From the NCBI GenBank assembly GCA_964058845.1, contig CAXKVR010000076.1:496001-560000 (forward strand): a stretch of 64,000 nt of DNA, written 5' to 3'. Both the position numbers and the translations under genes were made by a program. Positions 51,189 to 62,628 of the stretch are shown here, one piece after another (within the stretch, counting starts at the first letter, position 1; every line of letters starts with the position of its first letter). Source of the DNA: Carex sylvatica (taxonomy: Eukaryota > Streptophyta > Magnoliopsida > Poales > Cyperaceae). The notes under the pieces were generated by a model. That model ran no database searches and was not told the DNA's origin. It was given only the letters and a program-made list of their open reading frames with translations.

Positions 51189-51610
51189 ACACTAACATCA
51201 TTCTTAAAATAAAAAATAGGAGAGTGGGTAGTTGACCGACCTTTCTGGGAAATTACTATAGCATTTCGTTTCTGGATTAATAAAGAGGAGATACTATACT
51301 ACTTCGTGCAACGGTCCCTCACCTGCATCGATCTTTCCTCTGCACTTCCGTTTGGAGATTCGTTAATTTAGACTTTGTTGATTGCTTGTTTGTACAATTA
51401 CCATGCACAACAAGTTTCTCCCGTAAGCCATGAAACAACAGTGAGAGGCGGAATTAGACTTTTCTCATTATAGGTTTAATTGTGAATGGTTGTATAAAAT
51501 TCTCATGCTACAATAAAGATTAATTTTACAATATTAATAATATTTTACTTTATAAATCATGTATAAGTACAAAATAACTGAAAAAATAAATAAAATGTCA
51601 ATTAATCCAC
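51189..51610. other. Gap, no gene seen
   Basis: AT-rich sequence with no recognisable gene or repeat structure. CTTTGTTGATTGCTTG near 51372 is not part of any supportable exon. Confidence 0.4.
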
Positions 51611-51616
51611 TGCTCT

Positions 51617-51986
51617 GCACAGTATTATGCATAGCGCATATTGATATATACTATGAATTTATATCTTTATTTTTAAAAATTAAATAGTCAAATCAAACTG
51701 TCCAATAATATAAATATGAAAATATATTTAGAAGCCAAATTTTATATTTTTAATAATTTATTCACTATAAATATAGATAGATAAAAAGTCACTGCTTTCG
51801 AACAGTCCACATTATTTAGACCAAGTGATTTTTTACTGATCTAAAAAAATAGTAAAAAAATTATAAAATATTACATTCAAGTACATTTTCATATTGAACA
51901 TTTCAGATTGATCATTTGAACTTCAAAAATGATGATATGAATCCATAGTATGAATCGATGTGCACTATATGTAGCACCATAGCCTC
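51617..51986. mobile_element. Family F fold-back MITE, copy 4
   Basis: The left AGTATTATGCATAGCGCATA and AAATATGAAAATATATTTAG pair with the right CAAGTACATTTTCATATTG and GTAGCACCATAGCC. It is more diverged than the PRP39 intron copies. It lies about 250 bp past the 3' end of the PI4K gene. Confidence 0.75.
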
Positions 51987-52236
51987 AGTGCAAAAATACA
52001 TTGATTAATGAAGAAAAAGAGTCACATTAACAAATTTTCATCAAACAGTCAGTTTAAATCTCAAATTCTCAATCAGAGATAAAGAATGCAGATTTTTTTT
52101 AAAGATTTTTAACTACAAAAGAAAAGAAAAACTAACCTGAACAGTAATGTCCCTGTTACAAGATGCATGAAACTAAGTCAACAGAATAAGAAGCTGCTTA
52201 CAAATTAATTACAACCTATTCCCCATAAAGAACTAT

Positions 52237-54104
52237 CTACCCACATATCTTGTCAAGGTACTGATCAATGACCTCCGAAACCGTTTCCAAGAAGAGTGCT
52301 TCGCTGCTTTCCGGCAAAACCACATTCTTTGCCTCTTTGATAATTTCTTCAATTTTGGATTCCCTTTTCACTGTAGGTCTACACATTAAATTCCCTATGT
52401 CATATGCGGTTAGGCCCCTCTCAGCACCTTTCTTCAAGAGCATGGTGCTGATGCGGAAAACCCTAGCACACTCAACAGAGAGGGACCCGTAAGACTTCAG
52501 CAGCTTTATATCTTGTTCGGCATCTAATGATTCTATGTACTTTAGGGTTTCGGTGCTGAATGCCTGCCGTGATTGGGGCCAATACAGCCACTCAAATGTG
52601 CAATCTTCGAACTGCAGTATAAACATCAGTTAGTTGCGTGAATTTAAAACAATTTCCTTTTATTTGCATGGAGTAAAATTGTAGGTGCTAGAACATCCCT
52701 TTGGAGGTTTTCAATGATAAGTTTGGTTTCTAACGGTATTAACATAGTACCATGCTGAAATTATGTCCTAGATTATCCTTGACACGGACCGAAACTGTTA
52801 ATTCCACGGAAAAAAAAAATCCAGTTAGATGTACTTACACTTTCAGGCAAGCAGTAGCCATGGTCAATCGGAACTAACCCGAAACCTGCTTCGTCTCCTT
52901 CTTTCCTAACCAACAAAATATTACCCGAATGGCGATCTGCATTAGCGAGTCTCATATCCAAAACAGCTATCTTATGCACTTCCTCTACAGGAAACAAACC
53001 AGGCCCAATATCCTCACAACTTCCCGAGTTCTTCACAAACATTTGCAAAGACCCAATTTTTGACTTGCCACCGCTACTAAACCCCACATTGGCACATTGT
53101 ACAAGAGTCGTGGGTGGCACCCCAGCAAACCCTAGCCCTAATTGGTCTCCAAAAGGGTGATCAAGTAAATAAGCCGCCACCTCTCTTAAAGCACCTTCAC
53201 CTACACGTGTACCTTTCTTTAACCCCTCTCCGTCTTTGGATAAGGGAAGGCCTCGTGGATTGTTCTTCGCCATTGGTTCTTCATCCATCGGCTTAAAGAT
53301 CGCAACATACTCATGACCTGAACTGTCTTTCATAAAATAAGCACCACCTGTTCCTTCAGCCGACAAAACGGGTTCATTTCCATTTTCCAACCCATTATAT
53401 GTAGCCTGAATCATGTCAGTAATTAGAGGTGATTTGATGTTTGGATCTACCAACATAGGTTCAACCAAAGCAGGTTCAGATTCAACCTGTTCTGGTACCA
53501 CAGCTGAGAGTTCAAAATCCCTCTCAACAGGCTTGGTGGATACCTTCACAGATTTACGTACCAATAGATGCATAACAGGCTCGGTTTTTGGGCAAACGTC
53601 AGTCACCAATTTGTCATCATCCAATTCTTCTCCATCAATGACAAGTCTATGATTTTCCACATCATTCAAACCCTCAAATTGACTCAATATTTGGTGCTTT
53701 ATGTAACGAATACTTCGATTTCTCTCCACTTGACATTTGAACTCCCTCCCAGAAAATGTCTTCACCGTAATTGCACGCAACTCAGAAACACGGATTACAA
53801 GATGCAGAAAGTCACCATCTGACACACCATACTCACTGACGAGACAGTTTTTACGTGCCAATTCACGGCCATCAAAGATTAATTTCTGGTTTTTCACAAA
53901 GAGGCCATTGTATTTCTGGATGCGGAGCTTAATAGATGCAATTGAATCAGATTCAAGGATCCGCAGAGGGATAATGGGTACACCACGTACAGTGAGGAAA
54001 ATCAAGATGGATTCGGGACAGTTTGACCCATAACAACCAGATCCAATGGTGGATCTGCTTGGGTCCATTGGCACGGGACTCAGTGTTAAACCTGAAGATG
54101 ACAT
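52237..54104 (-). CDS. PI4KG4: Phosphatidylinositol 4-kinase gamma with two ubiquitin-like domains
   Basis: Type II PI4K-gamma; plant members are reported to act partly as protein kinases linked to ubiquitin-proteasome substrates. Exons 54104-52839 and 52611-52237, GT-AG, phase 0, 546 aa. The start is Met at 54104 (MSSSGLTLSP); an in-frame Met 33 bases upstream is possible. Ubiquitin-like domains lie at about 33-107 and 109-185. The kinase part has VAIFKP (Lys271, nucleotide binding), GEGALREVAAYLLDH, the catalytic NADRHSGNILL (390-392) and IDHGYCLP (Asp414). Exon 2 continues with FEWLYWPQSRQAF. Family size is about 560 aa, so it is full length. Assignment to the gamma-4 member rather than a close paralogue is tentative. 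Minus-strand leader sequence continues to about 54780. Confidence 0.93.
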
Positions 54105-54264
54105 TTTTAGGTTTTGAAATGGGAAGCAATTTCTCAAAGATTTTCCTTTTCTTTGGGAAAGCCCCAGGAAAAGGGGAAACTAAAATTTGAAGCTTTTCTA
54201 CTAAATTGCTGAAGCCATCTTGAAGAAAATGTGATTCTCCTTCAAATTAATAGGAGAACCAAGA

Positions 54265-54631
54265 CCTGAAAATAGAAAATCTTTTAAGTTAATATTTAGT
54301 TTTTGCTATCTAAAGATCAAAGGCACAAAGCAATTGTCGCTGCAACATTAAATATCAGTCAATTAGGCAAGACAAGAGAATATCTTTTTTTCAAAAATGG
54401 CGCAATTAATAGATATATGATCAGAAATCAATCGAAGCAAGAATTTCAGTAAAGAAATTAGTAGATGAATAATAAAAAATCCATAACCCCAGTAATACTT
54501 CTTCAAATATTCTTAATCGAAATTTCCATCTAAAATTAAACGTAAGCTTCAAGAAAACCAGTTGCCTAAATTTGATTGCTTACCTAGCATTGAACAATTA
54601 AGGAAAAAAAACAAAAACAAAAGGATCTCAC
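54265..54631 (-). other. Probable 5' UTR intron of the PI4K gene
   Basis: On the minus strand, a donor after CTCTTGAAG (GTGAGATC, at 54631) and an acceptor TTTTCAG before GTCTTGG (at 54265) bracket an AT-rich segment in the leader. A TATA-like TTTTATAAGC lies at about 54778-54787. Confidence 0.5.
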
Positions 54632-54789
54632 CTTCAAGAGGTAACCTCGGAAAATAGACAAAGCTGGAATGAGGGATTAGAATTCTTCTTCGATCGAATT
54701 GCTCATTTGCTTCTTCTGTTTACAAGTCTAGAACTTTCTACCTTTTCGGAAGGGGATTAATGGACTAGATCTGTTAATTTTATAAGCGT

Positions 54790-56040
54790 CGACCACAGTC
54801 TAATTGGGGATTTTGGGTTTAACGGCGTTTCCTACAAAAGTCCAATCTCAACCAATTAAATTAGTGAATGACTAAAATACCCTTTATAATTAATTGCTAA
54901 TAAGTAGGACCGAGTAAATTTCGTGTTTTTTTATTAAACTGTATTTGAGATAAGATTTGGTTTGTTAAGAATGACAGTTAATTTCATGGGTTTGTATTTG
55001 CTTACATGTGAAAATACTAGTATATTATTAAAGGTGAAGATTTTATATTGATATAAATTATACTAACAATTTATTGAAACATATAACAAATAATTAGATA
55101 GTTACTGAAAATAAAATAAAATTGTAGATGTTCATCTATAATCTCCATAAATTGCATATGCATATTGTAAAATTGGTCATCCACTACTTCATTTGAGAAA
55201 TTAACAATTTAACTTTACAGACATTTGATTGAAGACCAAACGATTTGTATTTGATTTCGATTGATTATTTTAGTAGTTGTGACAGCTATCACCGATTTTT
55301 TGAAATTGTATTATTTAAGTATAAAAAGATGATTAATTTTTTCGTTAGATTTTAATTTAGAATTTGAATTTTTAGACTTAATACAAATTACTTATGATGA
55401 TTATGCTAAGACATAAGCTTAAATATTTGAATTGTAGTGCCATAACTCAAATAAGCAATTTAGGCAACAGAGAATAAAATTTAATATTTTGCATGCATTA
55501 CAATAATTGCTACAAGCTTTAAAATAACCATGTATATGATGATCAATATTTCATACATGTCACATTTGACATTTTATCGGTAAATTATATTTATTATTAG
55601 TGTGAAATATTTGTTTTTTTATGGAGTACATAATGAATCATATATTAAAATAAATAAACATACAAATTTAATATTAAATCGAAATACATACAGATAAACA
55701 GATACGAATATAACTAAAATATCAATATAAAACTTGCTTGTCAGACTGCGTGGCACAGTCTGCAAATCGAAAACCAATTTGAAGGGCAATTTTGGAATTT
55801 CGAATGTCTTGAGGAGCAAACCAACAGGTACTGACGTGTCATGATAGAGAGAGAAGAACCGATAGAGACGAGGACATCCATGACGTGTCCCGTTAATTAA
55901 TTAACGCCGTTATTTTTATAAAAAACAGGTGCGCAGGTTCTCGGAATTTGCTCTTCGAAGTCTTCGTCATCGCAATTCCTGCTTTCCAGAGAGCTGGGCC
56001 CCGCGGGTTTTACTCTTTTACTGTTTTACCCCTGGCTATA
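54790..56040. other. AT-rich intergenic DNA, no gene seen
   Basis: No splice-compatible or family-recognisable coding sequence. A GC-richer patch (about 55930-56030, with GGGCCCCGCGGG) could be a leader remnant, but I cannot assign it. Confidence 0.4.
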
Positions 56041-56041
56041 C

Positions 56042-56219
56042 GAATTCGTATCCTCTGAGATATCTCAAACTTTGCGTGACTTTATGGAAAATCTCAACCG
56101 TTTAAATACGTTCTGCACGAATCTCAAATCACTCATAATACTGACCCATACATCACCCCCGAATAGGCACCGGACACGTCGGTCACGCAAAAGTTGAGAT
56201 ATCTCAGAGGATACGCACT
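56042..56219. mobile_element. MITE, TCCTCTGAGATATCTC family, copy 1
   Basis: The left GTATCCTCTGAGATATCTCA and TTTGCGTGAC are inverted as GTCACGCAAA and TGAGATATCTCAGAGGATAC. The termini resemble those of 7081-7300. Confidence 0.88.
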
Positions 56220-56518
56220 CTGGCTGTACGCTCTCTCTCGTTTTGACCGTTTCACCATTTGAAACCCTTTTTTTTTTAAAAAAATTCCTAGGCTTATTTC
56301 GATCTATTTTGAACAGGATAATGACCGTTCTGCAAGAAACAATCAAAACAAAAGCGCACGCGTTTTCTCATCGAAGGGATTCAATGAGGCAGACGAAAAA
56401 TGCTATTTTTTGCAGCGAGTCGGTAGACTCATCTCAGAAATAAAAAAACTATTACTCACTACATATTGAATTTCTTGGCATTCGTAAAGAATCAGATTAT
56501 ATTAGCCACCCTACTCTC

Positions 56519-56698
56519 TGAATTGCTTCCTCTGAGATATCTCATATTTTGCTTGACTTGTTGGAAAATCTCAACCGTTACAATACGTTCTGCGCGAATC
56601 TCAAAGCTCAAATAATACTGCCCCTACGTCACTCCCCGAATAGGCACCGGACACGTCGGTCACGCAAAATATGAGATATCTCGGAGAATACGCACTCC
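56519..56698. mobile_element. MITE, TCCTCTGAGATATCTC family, copy 2
   Basis: The same structure and about the same length as 56042-56219. The two share an unbroken internal stretch of over 30 bp containing CCGAATAGGCACCGG and ACACGTCGGTCACGC. Confidence 0.88.
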
Positions 56699-57491
56699 GC
56701 TCCTCTGGGGCCCGGGCCAGCAGAAATTGGGGAAAAGGGGAGGAACCAAAACCAATCACAGTACGGTTTTTATTTTAGTACAAGAGAATTGTTTTAATTA
56801 AAATAATTAGACGACCAAATGCTACACGTAAGAAAGCTCCTTTCGGTTTAGAATTTTTGGATTTTATAACTGATGCTTTGATTCGATATGACTAGGATAA
56901 GGATCCGACGCTATGAGTCATCTTATTTTTTTTTTTTCCCATTTAATTAAGCCTCTTTCTAGAAAATTTCAAGTACTAAAAAATAAACATGACATTAAAC
57001 TATACTGTACGGCACGTATCTGTAACATATTTGAAAGATCTGTTTAATGAACTATAATGAGAAATTTTTATTTTACGAACATTTCAATAAAAAGTACTGG
57101 TAGTGGTACCGTATGATCATGTGATGCTGGGACCTAGCAGCTCAACAGAGCCACTTAATAATTTAATTAGCTTTTAAAAGGTTTCGCATCCTCTGCAATC
57201 GTACTGAATAGATCTAGACCGTGCGTTTGAGATCAGATAAATTTAGATCTTTCTAGAACAAAAAGTTATCCAAGCTTTTATTATAATACCGTCGTAATCA
57301 AACTAGTTTGAACAGCCGTTGGAATTTCTGATTGTAAGTTTGTTTCCAAGTCATGCGTAGACCGTCTAAATCATAAGTTAGTCAAAGTGGAACAGACAGG
57401 AACAGACACTTGGGACATACTTGCGCAATCACTCATTGACTCTTCACCGTGTCATAGTGTAAAGTAATTGGATGTTAAGATCAACGAAGGT

Positions 57492-57631
57492 GAGAGTTGC
57501 TCTCTCCTTCATCATTTTTTCCAATTGATGTTTTCAGATGAGTGTTGTTTGTTGGTGAGCAAAGTTGGATGTAATTTATTTACTTGGAACATCTCAGTCC
57601 TCTACTGAGTTTTTTCTAAAAAAAAAAAAAA
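57492..57631 (+). mobile_element. Retroposed fragment with poly(A) and 12-bp TSD
   Basis: ATCAACGAAGGT occurs directly before (57480-57491) and after (57632-57643) a 140-bp segment ending in an A tract from 57618. This is a clear L1-mediated retroposition signature. The body (TTGGATGTAATTTATTTACT and onward) resembles a retroposon 3' end rather than a gene exon. Confidence 0.85.
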
Positions 57632-57939
57632 ATCAACGAAGGTAACTCAATTCCTGAATTGGTTTTTATCAGGAGAAATAAAAAAAAAATGTAACAAGCC
57701 GAAAAGAGAGAACCAGAATACAGAAAAATGCTCCCTTCGCGAACTGAGAACCAACCAGCATTGGACTAATATTTCATTGATTACACGTGAACTCTAACAT
57801 ATATATATGCACAAAATCCCACAGGTACCCCAGCAACAGACCGAAAGATGCACACTTAAATCTTGGAAAATCACAGAAGCCTTAAACTCACAGCAGCACA
57901 CAAACAACATACAGCCATGAAAACAATAACTCATTACGA

Positions 57940-57975
57940 CCCCCCCCCCCCCCCGCCAACACACACACCCCCCCT
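57940..57975 (-). repeat. G-rich tract in the SINAT 3' UTR
   Basis: On the plus strand C15 (57940-57954), then CACACACAC, then C7. In the mRNA this gives two G runs with a GU repeat between them, directly after the stop codon at 57981. Confidence 0.8.
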
Positions 57976-57980
57976 TCATT

Positions 57981-60977
57981 TCAACTGCACAGATTAGGGA
58001 TGCAAACGCCGCCATCAGGGTTGGGCTGCTCCTTCCAGATCCGACCCGTGACCCGCAGCTTAAGCTCCTTGCGGTCACCACCAGAGAAGAAGAGGGCCAT
58101 GTTGCGCTGGATTATGAGGCCGTCATGGCTATCTCGTACCTTGCGGTGGCTGTCGCGTATGCTGCGGGGAGTGCCCTCCCAGACCATCTTGCGGCCATTT
58201 GCACCAACCTCCAGACTATAGCTGTAGTTGCGTGCCTCGTTCTCGTCTCCCATGAAACGCAGGAATGCCATGTATACTGGTGCGTTGCTCAGCTGGAAGG
58301 CCTCAAAGTGAAGGCAGAAATATTGACCGAAGCAGTGAAATACCTAGAGAGAGAGAGAGATTAGCTTTTTGTGTATGCTTTGTTTTTGTTTTTTTTTCTT
58401 TTCAATTCTGGTAATTTGCATTTGGTAGGAAGTATGTACCTTCCAATAAAATTATGTACATAAAACACTGGGCAGTGGTAAGCTAGTATAACTACAAATG
58501 TCTGCTTATGAATTTGCTGAAAGTAAGAATGTCATAACCACAGTGTATCTTTTTTTTTTAACGCAATTTAGATGGTAGAAGAACTAAATGCCACGGCAAA
58601 GCCTGGGAAAAGTACTCACTAACCAGATTCATATTGTGGTCATGAGCATGGAAACCCAAAAAGTTTACCTAAGCATGGCCCTCGTGCCAATGTTACAGAA
58701 GATGGGAATTCATCTTTTTAACAGAAATATAGAGAAAAATGAGGAAATGAGGGAAAGTTTGGAATGTAAGCACATTTGAAAAACCAGGATAAACAGGACT
58801 CTGCGGATGATTAATTTGTAGTTTTAACAGAGACTGTCACAATAGTTTCAAAGTTCCATCAGTGCACAGATGAAAATACTCTTTTAAGTTCATTGTGAAA
58901 AGCTAGTATAACTACAAATGTCTGCTTATGAATTTGCTGAAAGTAAGAATGTCATAACCACAGTGTATCTTTTTTTTTTAACGCAATTTAGATGGTAGAA
59001 GAACTAAATGCCACGGCAAAGCCTGGGAAAAGTACTCACTAACCAGAATCATATTGTGGTCATGAGCATGGAAACCCAAAAAGTTTACCTAAGCATGGCC
59101 CTCGTGCCAATGTTACAGAAGATGGGAATTCATCTTTTTAACAGAAATATAGAGAAAAATGAGGAAATGAGGGTAAGTTTGGAATGTAAGCACATTTGAA
59201 AAACCAGGATAAACAGGAGTCTGCGGATGATTAATTTGTAGTTTTAACAGAGACTGTCACAATAGTTTCAAAGTTCCATCAGTGCACAGATGAAAATACT
59301 CTTTTAAGTTCATTGTGAAAAGACATGACCAGGAAGAGAATAAATAAAAAATAAAAAACTCACCGTCAACATCCAAGTGGCGTTCTCCACCTCCCTCGGG
59401 TTTGACTTGACATATCTATGATTAAATGTACACCCACTATGCATATCCACCTTATGGTCATCCCTCAGATGCGCAACAAGGAAAGGGATGTCGCCGATTA
59501 TGGAGCACTCAGATCCGGCATAGGGGCAGTTGTACGGACGGAAGTTGCACTGGGACTCATGCTTCAGCTTGCTGTAGTAGGGGAATATCTCGGGACAGCC
59601 CAGTGTGTAGTACTTGCATGGAAGCTCCAGGGATTCAGCGACTTTCTCCAACGCCAAACAACGAATGTCTCCGAGCTCCTGTCGGCAGGTAGGGCACCGG
59701 TTGTGCACCCTGGACTTGCATGTCGAACAGAGAGTGTGGCCATTTTGGCACTGTGAATTGATGAACGCATTGAATTGTCAGTGACTGAGCATGTGGCTGA
59801 GATAGCTTTCAATTTTTTTTATTTTTATGGGAACTCAAACCCAGAGGATTCCACATATCAATTCTTAGAATGACTTTACCATAGAAATACTCTTTCTCAA
59901 AAGAGCCCTCAAAGATCCCAACTGGTGTTAACTAATTGGGTGTTGTAGCAAGCTATATTCTGACAAATATAAGGTGCAGAAGCATTATCAAAGAAAGCTG
60001 CCAAAACACAGCCTTGTTAATCAAAATATAGTCACAGCTTAAATAAGGAATGATTTGTAGTTTATAAAGGTATAAATTGTTCTGAAATGTGATACACGGA
60101 AGAATGCAAATTTGTAACTATACTAGTAAAATGCACAGTGAAAAACCCCTTAAAAGGTAATCAATTAGGAAGTGTAGTCACATAACAAGAATCTAAGAAT
60201 GAATTACTAAACATCAGCTGCTGAAAGTTGAACAAATTGTGAGCAGCATACTTATCAGTTCAAATAAACCTAATTTAATTTTGTTGATAAGAGAACTGAA
60301 AACAGACAAATGACCAAATCTAATAATGACATTATAAGTCATTGCTCATTTCATCCTCAATTCATGATTCCTGCATTTAACCTCTTTTCTGTGTATCACC
60401 ATACTGGGACTTTCTTGGATGCAGGGTTTGAGCTTTCTTGAATCAAACACCACAAATTTCACATCGAGTATCGAAAATATCCCATGAAATTACAAATACA
60501 CTAACAGGAACGCCAAAGGGACCAACAAGGCCAAAAATAAATGGTCCAAAATCAAGGAAATACTACTAACCCCTTATTACAAGCCAATCACAAGTATTCT
60601 TCCCTAATCCTTTCCCTCGAATGTGCTATTCAAATTCTTCCTCCAAACCAAACCTCCATAACCTAAATAATTTCCAATGCCATGAATTAGAGAATCAAAG
60701 TGTAAACAAGATCGCAAACCTGATGAATCGGGGGGTACATGGAGTTGGTACAGACGGGGCACTCAAGCAATTCATGCACGCTGGTCGCTGGAGGCAACAT
60801 CGGCCCTCCGGCGATTGCTCCAGCGCCGGTTCCATTCCCCCCTCCGCCTACTCCAACATTTCCAGCCACGCCGCCGCCTGACTTGGGGTAGGGATGGCGT
60901 GGCAGGTGCGTCAAAGTCTCCTCCTCCTCTAACCCATCTGATGACGACACGCACTCGATACTGTCTAACATATCCAT
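57981..60977 (-). CDS. E3 ubiquitin ligase of the SINA/SIAH family (SINAT)
   Basis: RING-type ubiquitin ligase. Exons 60977-60720, 59750-59364 and 58343-57981; GT-AG, 1,008 bases, 335 aa. The start MDMLDSIECVSSSD is followed by a Gly-rich stretch (about 34-58). RING C3HC4: Cys73, Cys76, then across the exon 1-2 junction CQNGHTLCSTC and CPTC (to about 108). The SIAH zinc-finger part includes CNFRPYNCPYAGSEC and HLRDDHKVDMHSGCTF. The C-terminal substrate-binding part has FHCFGQYFCLHFEAFQL, GTPRSIRDSHRKVRDSHDG and FFSGGDRKELKLRVTG. Size and intron positions are those of plant SINAT2-5. I cannot choose a single member. Intron 2 contains a recent tandem duplication. Confidence 0.95.
58481..59320. 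repeat. Recent 420-bp tandem duplication in SINAT intron 2
   Basis: 58481-58900 and 58901-59320 are nearly identical, with three base differences noticed by eye (near 58628/59048, 58755/59175 and 58798/59218). Each unit starts AGCTAGTATAACTACAAATG. Confidence 0.95.
59760..60710. other. SINAT intron 1
   Basis: The intron between exons 60720-60977 and 59364-59750. AT-rich, with no additional gene or clear repeat. Confidence 0.7.
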
Positions 60978-61159
60978 TGAATCTCTCTCTTTCTTTCTAT
61001 CACGAAAGAGATCGATCGATCGATCAAAGAAGAGAGCGTGGAACAAAAGAGAAGGAAGTCGCTTTTCCCCTTTTCTTTTCGAATTTCTTTATTTTCTTAT
61101 TTAGATTTCATTTTGTGTGGCCTTTGCTTGTGGCCGAGTATCCCGGCAATAACGAATAG

Positions 61160-61640
61160 AAGGGTGGCCGATTGACTAAATCTTCTCCAGCTCTTTTAAA
61201 CTGCAGATCTCCGTTTTAGTATTAACCTACCTTGACATAGTACGGACTTTTACAAGACTGGGGTCTTACCGTTTTATAGACTGGAGACAATACAATAAAT
61301 GGTCGCACCAATTCTTCATGGTTTGTTTTGTTGTCTGCGACTTATCTTGTATGAAATTTTTCAATGCATCTATGTTTGATTTCTCATTGGTCTAGCACTC
61401 CTTTTAAGTAACATATTTAAATTGAAACCCCTTCGCTTCGCTTCCCATGGAAATCCAGCCTTAATACGAGCACCACCAGTTCAAATCATATATAAAAGAA
61501 AAGACCTTAAGAATTCAAACGCCGTTGATTCTAATCCAAACACCTGAGAATTCAAATGTCCCCATCTGATATAATGACCCAATTAAAACCCAACTTGATT
61601 CAAAATTTCAAATCCAAATGACCTTAAAATTCAGATGCGG
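61160..61640. other. SINAT upstream region, no gene seen
   Basis: This holds the presumed SINAT promoter. A short GATC repeat (about 61009-61024) lies in the leader. I cannot fix a TATA box or start site. Confidence 0.4.
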
Positions 61641-61654
61641 TTTGCTGATGTTAA

Positions 61655-62230
61655 ACTTTTTTTTTTTTTTTTGGTTGAAAATTCATAGATAACTGCATTG
61701 AAAAAGTTACAAAGGAGTTGTTACATAAAAAAAATAGACAACGAGTGTCTGTAAAAATATACAGCTAAATAAAACTAAAAATATACAGAGATATATGCAT
61801 CATGTGGACGCAAATTTAATTATCCTTGCTTGTCTAGTGATGGTTTCCTCTGTACGCATATCACAGCCGAGAAGACACTGAATCCAAATCAGACTGGAAA
61901 CTGAATCGATCAGACCAGGACAGTCATCTATCAGCTGAGAAGGCACTAAATCAAATCAGACTGGGAACTAAATTAACTAGTTGATAACAGACATCTCTAA
62001 ATAGAAAGAGAAGAAGAAAATCAGAGAAAGAGACATAAAATAATACAAAACAACATATAAACATCAAACTAAAAACAAAAGGTATGCTTACTTTACACAG
62101 ACGGGAGACCACTCGCCCTTCCATCACCGAATAGGAAAAGGCACCCGCGACTGATCCATTATTTCATTCCGATACCCATCAAGAAGAGATAGAAGCAAAG
62201 TTTTTTTTCTTTCCCGATCGCCTCAAATCG
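61655..62230 (-). mobile_element. Possible LINE/retroposon 3' end
   Basis: A T tract at 61658-61673 reads as a poly(A) tail on the minus strand, preceded there by AACTCCTTTGTAACTTTTTC. The block AAATCAGACTGGAAACTGAA recurs at about 61954 in changed form. No reverse transcriptase is visible in the window. Confidence 0.35.
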
Positions 62231-62260
62231 TTTTTTTTATCTCACCATCGTTTGGGCACA

Positions 62261-62620
62261 CAGGGGCGGATCTAGGATTTTCAGGGGGAGGGGGGAATAA
62301 TATCGAAAGGTTTAAACAGCTAATCGAATTTAAATCCATTAACTAATTGGGTACCCGATAAATAAATAGTATTTTGACTTATATTTTTCAATGCTCTGAC
62401 TTGTAATTTTTAATACTTTAAATTACTAATTATAATTCAAGAAAAATTATTTTGAATTTAACACTAAATTTAACCAGAATAACAAATCAAATATCCATAG
62501 GGAACAAAAGAATTTTCAAGAGAAAACAAAGTCAGTCGATACTATAGATCACTACTAAAACTCAAAATTCAAAGAAGACAGTTACCCCTGTTAGGCTGCT
62601 ACATGCTAGGTCCGTTCCTG
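62261..62620. mobile_element. hAT MITE with perfect 8-bp TSD
   Basis: TGGGCACA at 62253-62260 and again at 62621-62628. The left end CAGGGGCGGATCTAGG pairs with the right end CTAGGTCCGTTCCTG. The interior shares GGTTTAAACAGCTAATCG and ATTAACTAATTGGGTA words with the hAT copies at 17245 and 20129. Confidence 0.9.
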
Positions 62621-62628
62621 TGGGCACA

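Noticed and set aside
57180..57370. Possible one-sided GCATCCTCTGC element
   Set aside because: A single end-like word; no second terminus found.
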